Source: Acidimicrobiaceae bacterium (GTDB taxonomy: Bacteria; Actinomycetota; Acidimicrobiia; Acidimicrobiales; Palsa-688). Taken from it: a stretch of DNA of 5,012 nt. The notes below the pieces were generated by a model, which searched no databases, was not told the DNA's origin, and saw nothing but the letters and a program-made list of their open reading frames with translations. The DNA is taken from NCBI GenBank assembly GCA_030838025.1, contig JAUTXM010000148.1:1-5012 (forward strand), in the 5' to 3' direction. Position 1 is the stretch's first letter. Each line of letters begins with the position of its first letter. The position numbers and the translations under genes were made by a program. Shown here one piece after another: positions 1 through 4,196 of the stretch.

Positions 1-2
1 GT

Positions 3-584
3 CCCGGGCGACCCCGGCCCGCGGGTCCCGCGGGTCCCACAGATCCCGCGCGGGCCCCGAGGGCCGTCGCCGGCGGCGCCGAGGCGGTCCGAGCCGAACG
101 CCAGGCGGCCCGTAAGGGTGTCCCCGAACCGGCGGCCGTGGTGAACCCCGGCGCAGGCGTCGCCGTGATCCGCTCGGCGTGGATCGGCACGGTGGTCTTC
201 GTCGTGGCCACCGCGGTCGCAGCGATCGTCCCGTCGGCCCGCATACCGGCGGTCGTCGTCGACTTGATCCTGCTGATCGGCGGCAGTGGGCTGTACCTCT
301 GGGGGTGGGGGGTCGCGGCGGGACGCAGTCGAGACAACGAGATCAGCCTGTGGAATCTCATCCTGCTCGAGGACGTGGCCCCTCGCCCGGTGCGCATCCG
401 GCTGCTCGGGGCGCTGGCGGTGCAGGTGATCGTGGCCGCGGCGACGTGTTGGATCACGGCCGCCCTCGCCTTCGGGTGGCTGGTCCCCGTGTGGGGTTTG
501 GCGCACTGCGAGTACTGGGGCGCCCGGTACGGGGTCTTCGTGCCTCGCCAGACCGACGGGATGCCCCGGCGCTCCCGGGGCTAA
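3..584 (+). CDS. Multi-pass membrane protein of unknown function (5' partial)
   Basis: The frame is open from the first complete codon at base 3 to a TAA at 582-584, so the gene probably begins upstream. Seen: the N-terminal part is soluble and rich in Pro, Gly, Ala and Arg, including a PAGPAGP stretch and a charged segment (AEAVRAERQAARKG). It is followed by hydrophobic segments at about 180-235 (WIGTVVFVVATAVAAIV), 243-315 (AVVVDLILLIGGSGLYLWGW) and 400-510, giving three or four membrane helices. A polar loop, RSRDNEISLWNL, lies between helices 2 and 3, and the tail is short and basic. GTG codons at 138, 141 and 165 could start a shorter protein of about 140-148 residues, but none has a convincing ribosome site, and the upstream codons read like a natural cytoplasmic N-terminus. 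I recall similar uncharacterised membrane proteins from Acidimicrobiia; this is memory, not a search. Function is unknown. Confidence 0.75.
   Translation, partial: PGRPRPAGPAGPTDPARAPRAVAGGAEAVRAERQAARKGVPEPAAVVNPGAGVAVIRSAWIGTVVFVVATAVAAIVPSARIPAVVVDLILLIGGSGLYLWGWGVAAGRSRDNEISLWNLILLEDVAPRPVRIRLLGALAVQVIVAAATCWITAALAFGWLVPVWGLAHCEYWGARYGVFVPRQTDGMPRRSRG
21..38 (+). repeat. Two tandem copies of a 9-base unit
   Basis: The unit GCGGGTCCC occurs twice head to tail (21-29 and 30-38). Its length is a multiple of three, so in the frame of the partial membrane protein it encodes a short Ala-Gly-Pro repeat without breaking the frame. It looks like simple slippage-type low complexity in a linker; no regulatory role is evident. 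Confidence 0.7.
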
Positions 585-595
585 CCTCGATTAGG
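584..595 (+). repeat. Post-stop repeat, copy 1 (ACCTCGATTAGG)
   Basis: This 12-base sequence begins on the last base of the TAA stop of the first membrane gene. It matches 821-832 at 11 of 12 positions. The two copies flank the 74-residue membrane gene, each in the same position relative to a stop codon. A promoter element, an operator or chance are all possible. Confidence 0.45.
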
Positions 596-596
596 C

Positions 597-821
597 GTGC
601 CCCTCCTCCTTGCACTCCTCGTCCTCGAGGCGATCCCCATGCTGGCGCTGCTCGATTGCATCGGCCGGGAGAGCACCGAGTTTCCCGGGGGAGCCACCGA
701 CCGCCGAGCGTGGATCATGTGGCTTTGTGTCGGGGTGGCCACGGCTTGGTTCCTCGTCGGCAACGGCATCGTCCTCGGCTACTACTACGCCATCGTCCGG
801 CGAAACACGGCCCGGTATTGA
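597..821 (+). CDS. Small two-helix membrane protein, possibly PLDc_N-like
   Basis: The 74-residue protein starts at GTG 597, twelve bases after the TAA of the preceding gene and in the same frame, and ends at TGA 819-821. Seen: an N-terminal hydrophobic helix (residues 1-20, LLLALLVLEAIPMLALLDCI), a short polar link (GRESTEFPGGATDRR), a second helix (about 38-62, ending GNGIVLGYYYAIV) and a basic C-terminus (RRNTARY). The pattern of helix, 'LxDCxxR', short loop, helix, 'LGxxYYxxxRR' resembles the small PLDc_N-type membrane modules common in actinobacteria; this is resemblance only. There is no Shine-Dalgarno. A TAACCT overlapping the previous stop (582-587) lies nine bases before the GTG and might serve as a -10 for a nearly leaderless message. 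An internal ATG (codon 15) would delete most of helix 1 and is less likely. Function is unknown. Confidence 0.68.
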   Translation: MPLLLALLVLEAIPMLALLDCIGRESTEFPGGATDRRAWIMWLCVGVATAWFLVGNGIVLGYYYAIVRRNTARY

Positions 822-832
822 CCTCGAGTAGG
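821..832 (+). repeat. Post-stop repeat, copy 2 (ACCTCGAGTAGG)
   Basis: This copy begins on the last base of the TGA stop of the 74-residue gene and differs from 584-595 only at one base (G for T). A TTGACC at 818-823, which resembles an actinobacterial -35 box, overlaps its start, but no clear -10 box follows at the expected spacing before GTG 851. Confidence 0.45.
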
Positions 833-850
833 GACTGAGAGAACACCACC

Positions 851-1294
851 GTGGAGGAACAGGTCGCTGAACGGACGATGATCCGGGCCACACCGGAAGC
901 GTTGTTCGCCATCCTGATCGATTTCGAGGACTACCCGACCTGGTCGGGCGACATCAAAGCCGTCCAGGTACTGGCGCGCGACGACCAGGGTCGGGGGACC
1001 AAGGTGACCTACCGGGCGGCGGCGTTTGGGCGCAGCACGTCTCTGACGTTGCAGTACGACTACACCGGCGCCCCCGAACGGCTGTCCTGGGTGCAGGAAG
1101 CGGGCGACCTGACCCGGTGCTACGACGGGTCGTACTCCTTCGAGGCGTCGGCCGGTGATGGCGACGACACCGAGGTCGTGTACCAGCTCACGGTGGAGTT
1201 GAAGGTTCCCCTGCCCGGCTTCGTGAAGCGTCGGGCCGAGGGACGCCTCGGGGTCAAGGTGTTGCGTGAGTTGAAGGCCAGGGCGGAGGGTTGA
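851..1294 (+). CDS. SRPBCC (START-like, polyketide-cyclase/dehydrase-type) protein
   Basis: The 147-residue protein has the usual length for a single-domain SRPBCC protein, a fold built around a deep pocket for hydrophobic ligands. Seen: the N-terminal pattern ERTMIRATPEALFAILIDFEDYPTW (strand, then the helix that begins with APEALF-type residues), the GDIKAVQVL strand, a central run of strands with YDYTGAPERLSWV and LTRCYDGSYSFE, and a long C-terminal helix starting at PLPGFVKRRAEG. All of these match the cyclase/dehydrase group found widely in actinobacteria. The start at GTG 851 keeps the whole first strand; an internal ATG at 878 would trim it. Only a weak purine stretch (GAGAG, 837-841) precedes it. 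The stop TGA overlaps the TTG start of the ArsA gene, implying coupled expression. The ligand is unknown; lipid or another hydrophobic molecule is inferred from the fold. No enzyme activity can be assigned. Confidence 0.9.
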   Translation: MEEQVAERTMIRATPEALFAILIDFEDYPTWSGDIKAVQVLARDDQGRGTKVTYRAAAFGRSTSLTLQYDYTGAPERLSWVQEAGDLTRCYDGSYSFEASAGDGDDTEVVYQLTVELKVPLPGFVKRRAEGRLGVKVLRELKARAEG

Positions 1295-1328
1295 CAGGGC
1301 AGGGCCAGGGTCGGGACCGGGACCCGGG
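1281..1328 (+). other. Putative G-quadruplex motif across the SRPBCC/ArsA junction
   Basis: Eight GGG tracts (starting at 1281, 1288, 1297, 1302, 1308, 1313, 1319 and 1326) are separated by loops of 4, 6, 2, 3, 2, 3 and 4 bases. This meets the usual G3+N1-7 definition of a quadruplex several times over, on the mRNA-like strand. The SRPBCC stop and the proposed TTG start of the ATPase fall in the second loop. A competing hairpin is possible because GGTC and GACC arms are also present (1309-1318). Structure formation is inferred, not shown. Confidence 0.5.
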
Positions 1329-2544
1329 CCGCGACCCGGCGCCGGTTCCCTGCCGCGTGCTGCTGTTCACAGGCAAGGGCGGGGTGGGCAAGACCTCCGT
1401 GGCGGCCGCCACCGCCCTGCGCTGCGCCGACAGCGGCCTGCGGACGCTGGTGCTCTCGACCGACAGCGCCCACAGCCTGAGCGACGCCTTCGACACCCAC
1501 CTCGACGGGCGGCCCCGGCCGGTGTGCGAGGGGCTGTGGGGCCAGCAACTCGACGCCACCGAACGGCTCGAGGATGCGTGGGGTGACATCCAGGACTACC
1601 TCCGGGATCTCTTCGGGTGGGCCGGCGTCGACAGCCTCGAGGCCGAAGAGCTCTCGGTGCTCCCCGGCCTCGAGGAGGTGTTCGCCCTCGCCGACATCAA
1701 GGGCCACGCCGACAGCGGCGACTGGGACGTGGTCGTGGTCGACTGCGCGCCGACCGCGGAAACCATCCGCCTTCTCTCCCTGCCCGAGATCCTGGCCTGG
1801 TACATGGACCGGGTGTTTCCCGTCGAGCGCCGGGTGCTGCAGGCGGTCCGGCCCATCCTGCGCCACCTCACCTCGATACCCGTCGCCGGGGATCACGTCT
1901 TCGCAGCGGCCCGCCGGCTGTACGACGGCCTCGAAGGGGTTCGGGACCTGCTGACCGACGGCGAGCGCAGCACCATACGCCTGGTGGTCAACCCCGAGAA
2001 GATCGTCATTGCCGAGGCCCGGCGCACCGCCACTTACCTCTCCCTATTCGGGTACCGGGTCGACGCCGTGGTGGCCAACCGGCTGCTGCCCGAGGCCATC
2101 ACCGACCCATGGTTCAAGTCGTGGAAGGAGGCCCACGCCGAGCACCTGGCGACGATCGAGGAGGGTTTTGCCCCCTTACCGGTGCTCAAGGCCGAACTGG
2201 CCACCGACGAGCTGGTCGGGTTGGACCGCTTACGGGACTTCGCGGGGGTGGTCTATGGCGACCTCGACCCAACGGGCATCCTGCACCGCGGGGAGCCGCT
2301 GCGGGTAGAGGCGCGCGACGATGCGCTGGTGCTGCGCCTCGAGCTGCCCTTCGCGGACCGCGACGATCTCGACGTGGGCCGCCGCGACGGCGAGCTCCTG
2401 GTTCGCGTGGGCCCCCATCGCCGGGCGATCATGCTGCCCGACTCGCTCCGGCGACGCCAGGTCGTGGGTGCAACCATGGTGTCGTCGTGGTTGGAGGTCA
2501 GCTTCGCCGAAGCGACGGCCGAGCCGGTTGGGGGGATGGTGTGA
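1291..2544 (+). CDS. ArsA/Get3-family ATPase with C-terminal HSP20-like domain
   Basis: The 417-residue protein is a deviant-Walker ATPase. Seen: P-loop GKGGVGKTS (28-36, with signature Lys29 and Lys34), STDSAHSLSDAF (56-67, the A'/switch I position with Asp58), and DCAPTAET (151-158, switch II). A helical middle carries family residues such as LLPEAITDPWF and EEGFAPLPVLKAELATDELVGL. From about residue 336 to 411 follows the strand-rich ArsA_HSP20 domain (RVEARDDALVLRLELPFADRDDLDVGRR, then LLVRVG, and LEVSF). There is one ATPase half, so a homodimer is expected. The CxxC pair of eukaryotic Get3 and the arsenite-binding cysteine set of E. coli ArsA are absent. The proposed TTG start overlaps the SRPBCC stop as TTGA, with GGAGGG directly against it, which is closer than ideal. 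GTG 1357 would give the family-typical beginning M-LLFTGKGGVGKT and drop a Gly/Gln/Arg/Asp-rich leader. ATP-driven handling of hydrophobic proteins or lipids is inferred; arsenic transport is unlikely. Confidence 0.93.
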   Translation: MTGQGQGRDRDPGRDPAPVPCRVLLFTGKGGVGKTSVAAATALRCADSGLRTLVLSTDSAHSLSDAFDTHLDGRPRPVCEGLWGQQLDATERLEDAWGDIQDYLRDLFGWAGVDSLEAEELSVLPGLEEVFALADIKGHADSGDWDVVVVDCAPTAETIRLLSLPEILAWYMDRVFPVERRVLQAVRPILRHLTSIPVAGDHVFAAARRLYDGLEGVRDLLTDGERSTIRLVVNPEKIVIAEARRTATYLSLFGYRVDAVVANRLLPEAITDPWFKSWKEAHAEHLATIEEGFAPLPVLKAELATDELVGLDRLRDFAGVVYGDLDPTGILHRGEPLRVEARDDALVLRLELPFADRDDLDVGRRDGELLVRVGPHRRAIMLPDSLRRRQVVGATMVSSWLEVSFAEATAEPVGGMV

Positions 2545-2834
2545 CCGGTTCGCAGCGCGACAAGGCCGAAGCGGCCTTTGGCCATATGCAGCACGCCGCC
2601 AGCGAAATGATCGCAGCGGCCCATGACGCCCTCGAAATCGTCGACCAAGTGGTGACGAGTGCGGACCTCGGCGAGATCCTTGATGCGTTCAATCACCTCA
2701 CCCGGTCGTTGCTGAAGCGGACCCGCCCAGCGACCGCGGACCCGTCCACTCGGGCCGGCGAACGCGAACGCAAGCCACACGAAGAGCCCCCAAACGGCCC
2801 CACCGGTCCTGTTCAGCGCATCGCTGTCAGGTGA
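2541..2834 (+). CDS. Small soluble protein of unknown function coupled to the ArsA-like ATPase
   Basis: The 97-residue protein starts at GTG 2541, sharing GTGA with the ATPase stop, and ends at TGA 2832-2834. Its frame stays open far upstream, but that part runs through the ATPase gene in a different frame and translates to low-complexity Arg/Gly/Pro sequence, so the true protein begins at the overlap. Seen: residues 1-60 are predicted helical and amphipathic (KAEAAFGHMQHAASEMIAAA, then ALEIVDQVV and LGEILDAFNHLTRSLLKR). Residues 61-88 are a disordered, charged Pro-rich linker, and the C-terminus is a short beta-like tail, PVQRIAVR. About three quarters of its codons end in G or C, lower than its neighbours. 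There are no membrane segments, cysteines or known catalytic motifs. The helical head plus conserved-looking tail suggests an adaptor or partner of the ATPase; this is inference from context. I do not recognise a named family. Confidence 0.8.
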   Translation: MTGSQRDKAEAAFGHMQHAASEMIAAAHDALEIVDQVVTSADLGEILDAFNHLTRSLLKRTRPATADPSTRAGERERKPHEEPPNGPTGPVQRIAVR

Positions 2835-2840
2835 ACCGGT
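2802..2840 (+). other. Stem-loop enclosing the stop codon; possible transcription or translation end structure
   Basis: The arms ACCGGT (2802-2807), CCTG (2808-2811) and CAGCG (2814-2818) pair with CGCTG (2822-2826), CAGG (2828-2831) and ACCGGT (2835-2840). That is 15 base pairs around a CAT loop, with a small TT/T internal loop. The only bulge is TGA 2832-2834, the stop codon of the 97-residue gene. No T-run follows, so it is not a classic intrinsic terminator, but it lies just before the peroxidase promoter and could act as a U-tract-free terminator or mRNA 3'-end stabiliser. Confidence 0.55.
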
Positions 2841-2856
2841 AGTCCCGACGCTGACG

Positions 2857-2862
2857 TAGCCT
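2857..2862 (+). promoter_or_regulatory. Candidate -10 box (TAGCCT) for a leaderless peroxidase transcript
   Basis: TAGCCT fits the TANNNT -10 pattern and ends seven bases before ATG 2870, so transcription would start at or next to the A of the start codon. There is no Shine-Dalgarno upstream of this ATG, consistent with leaderless translation, which is common in actinobacteria. No good -35 hexamer is visible about 17 bases further up. Confidence 0.55.
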
Positions 2863-2869
2863 CCGGCCC

Positions 2870-3358
2870 ATGTCGATCTACGACGTTGATCTCGCAGGCT
2901 TGAGCGGCGAACCCCTCGACCTGAACCAGTTCAAAGGCCGAACCGTCCTCGTTGTCAACGTGGCCTCGCGCTGCGGCCTGACCCCCCAGTACAACGGGCT
3001 CGAACGGCTCCAGAAGCGCTTCGGAGACGAACGGTTCACCGTGCTCGGGGTGCCTTGTAACCAGTTCGGCGGTCAGGAGCCGGGCACTGCGGAGGAGATT
3101 GCCACCTTCTGCTCGACGACCTACGGCGTGACGTTCCCGATGACCGAGAAGGTCGAGGTCAACGGGGAACGCCGCCACCCCCTCTACCGCCGGCTGGTCG
3201 AAACGCCCGACGCGGCGGGGGAAACGGGCGACATTCGCTGGAACTTCGAGAAGTTCCTCGTCAACCCCGAAGGCGAGGTCGTGGGCCGGTTCCGCCCCCC
3301 GACGGACCCGGAGGCGGACGAACTGGTCGAGGCGATCGAAGCCGTGCTTCCCGGCTAG
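2870..3358 (+). CDS. Glutathione-peroxidase-family thiol peroxidase, probably thioredoxin-dependent
   Basis: The 162-residue protein has the full length of bacterial Gpx enzymes, which reduce hydrogen peroxide and organic hydroperoxides in the cytosol. Seen: NVASRCGLTPQY with peroxidatic Cys35 (ordinary TGC, not selenocysteine), VPCNQFGGQEPG with catalytic Gln69, and RWNFEKFLV with Trp124 and Asn125, which complete the Cys-Gln-Trp-Asn active site. Cys63 and Cys81 sit at the spacing of the non-catalytic and resolving cysteines of plant and bacterial Gpx that use thioredoxin. Cys81 lies in the FCSTTYGVTFPM stretch. Actinobacteria generally make mycothiol rather than glutathione, so thioredoxin as electron donor is the sensible inference. 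The start at ATG 2870 gives the normal N-terminus and has a leaderless-type promoter. The methyltransferase gene follows 12 bases downstream, so the two are probably co-transcribed. Confidence 0.96.
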   Translation: MSIYDVDLAGLSGEPLDLNQFKGRTVLVVNVASRCGLTPQYNGLERLQKRFGDERFTVLGVPCNQFGGQEPGTAEEIATFCSTTYGVTFPMTEKVEVNGERRHPLYRRLVETPDAAGETGDIRWNFEKFLVNPEGEVVGRFRPPTDPEADELVEAIEAVLPG

Positions 3359-3370
3359 AGCCGACGCCCC

Positions 3371-4177
3371 ATGGGCCCGGTCGTCCCGATCGCCGACCCA
3401 ACCGACGAACGGGTCGACGACTACCACAACTTGACCGACGCGGAGCTCCGCCAGCGCGAGGAGCCCGGTGTCGGCCTGTTCATGGTGGAAGGGCCGACGG
3501 TGATCCGCCAACTGCTCGAATCCGACTACCCGGTGCGTTCGATGCTGCTCTCGGAGGCCAGGTTCGAACAGCTGCGCCCGTTTCTCGATGACGGGGGCGA
3601 CTGGCCCGTGTACGTCGCGTCCAACGAGATCATGCGCAGCATCACCGGATTCCATTTCCATCGCGGGGCGCTGGCGGCCGCGGGAAGGCGTCCCCCGGCG
3701 GACTGGCGGGCCATCGTCGAAGGCCAGTCGCTCATCGCAGTCGCCGAAGACGTCGGCGACCACGAGAACATGGGCGCGCTGTTCCGCAACGCCGCGGCCT
3801 TCGGGGTGGCGGCAATCCTGCTCAGCCCAGGGGCGGTGGATCCCCTCTACCGCCGGGCGGTAAGGGTGTCGATGGGACAGGTGCTGCGGGTGCCCTGGGC
3901 CCGCGCCGATCCGTGGCCGCAGGTCGTGGCCGAACTCAAGGCGGCGGGTTTCCGGGTCGTGGCGCTCACGCCCGATCCCGAGGCGCCCGCCCTGCGCGCC
4001 GCCGGGGGACCGGTCGCGGTCCTGGTCGGAGCCGAGGGCCCCGGGCTCACCGAGGCCGCCCGGGCGTGCGCCGACGAACGGGCGCGCATCCCCATGCGGC
4101 CGCGGGTGGATTCGTTGAACGTGGCCACGGCGGCCGCCATTGCTTTCTATGAGCTCACCCGGCCCGACGGGCGGTAG
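3371..4177 (+). CDS. SpoU/TrmH-family RNA 2'-O-methyltransferase
   Basis: The 268-residue protein belongs to the SPOUT superfamily, which methylates ribose 2'-hydroxyls in rRNA or tRNA using S-adenosylmethionine bound in a trefoil knot. Seen: an N-terminal substrate-binding part (about 15-110) with the family wording FMVEGPTVIRQLLES, then the catalytic domain. Motif 1 is ENMGALFRNAAAFG (132-145, with Asn133, Arg139 and Asn140). Motif 2 is LVGAEGPGL (218-226). Motif 3 is IPMRPRVDSLNVATAAAIA (240-258, with Ser248, Leu249 and Asn250). All key residues are present, so it should be active. The target nucleotide cannot be read from the sequence; 23S rRNA and tRNA are both possible. The ATG at 3371 follows the peroxidase stop by 12 bases, without a Shine-Dalgarno. 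The first 15 residues are acidic and unlike a signal peptide. It is probably transcribed with the peroxidase gene, though the functional link is unclear. Confidence 0.95.
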   Translation: MGPVVPIADPTDERVDDYHNLTDAELRQREEPGVGLFMVEGPTVIRQLLESDYPVRSMLLSEARFEQLRPFLDDGGDWPVYVASNEIMRSITGFHFHRGALAAAGRRPPADWRAIVEGQSLIAVAEDVGDHENMGALFRNAAAFGVAAILLSPGAVDPLYRRAVRVSMGQVLRVPWARADPWPQVVAELKAAGFRVVALTPDPEAPALRAAGGPVAVLVGAEGPGLTEAARACADERARIPMRPRVDSLNVATAAAIAFYELTRPDGR

Positions 4178-4183
4178 AACACC

Positions 4184-4189
4184 TACCCT
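4184..4189 (+). promoter_or_regulatory. Candidate -10 box (TACCCT) for a leaderless kinase transcript
   Basis: TACCCT fits TANNNT and ends exactly seven bases before ATG 4197, the same spacing as at the peroxidase gene. It lies in the 19-base gap after the methyltransferase stop, and no Shine-Dalgarno is present. No clear -35 box is visible. It could give the kinase its own message in addition to any read-through from upstream. Confidence 0.55.
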
Positions 4190-4196
4190 CGCGCCA

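Noticed and set aside
582..599. Stop-codon readthrough or frame-break pseudogene joining the first two membrane genes, which share a frame
   Set aside because: Both products look complete in their own right, only four codons separate stop and start, and no readthrough context is visible; two adjacent genes is the simpler reading.
179..838. Plus-strand frame running through both small membrane genes
   Set aside because: The translation is Arg/Gly/Pro/His-rich with no membrane or domain pattern, whereas the other frame gives clean hydrophobic helices.
818..850. Possible promoter for the SRPBCC gene with TTGACC as -35
   Set aside because: The -35 looks good, but the bases at -10 spacing (about 840-847) do not fit TANNNT, so it is not listed as a promoter.
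1291..1296. TTGACA, a perfect -35 hexamer, at the ATPase start
   Set aside because: No TANNNT -10 box lies 16-19 bases downstream, and the site is inside a tight gene overlap.
1120..1896. Minus-strand open frame of 258 codons opposite the SRPBCC and ATPase genes
   Set aside because: It is antisense to conserved motifs including the P-loop, with no domain or ribosome site of its own.
1617..2540. Upstream extension of the 97-residue gene inside the ATPase gene
   Set aside because: The extension overlaps an ATPase with clear motifs, is low-complexity Arg/Gly/Pro, and lacks any start site as convincing as the GTGA overlap at 2541.
1291..2544. Arsenite-export ATPase as part of an arsenic resistance operon
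   Set aside because: There is no arsR, arsB, arsC or arsD nearby, only one ATPase half is present, the metal-binding cysteines are absent, and the HSP20-like domain marks a different subgroup.
2802..2856. Classic rho-independent terminator
   Set aside because: The stem is strong, but the bases after it (AGTCCCGACG) contain no T-run, so it is listed only as a stem-loop.
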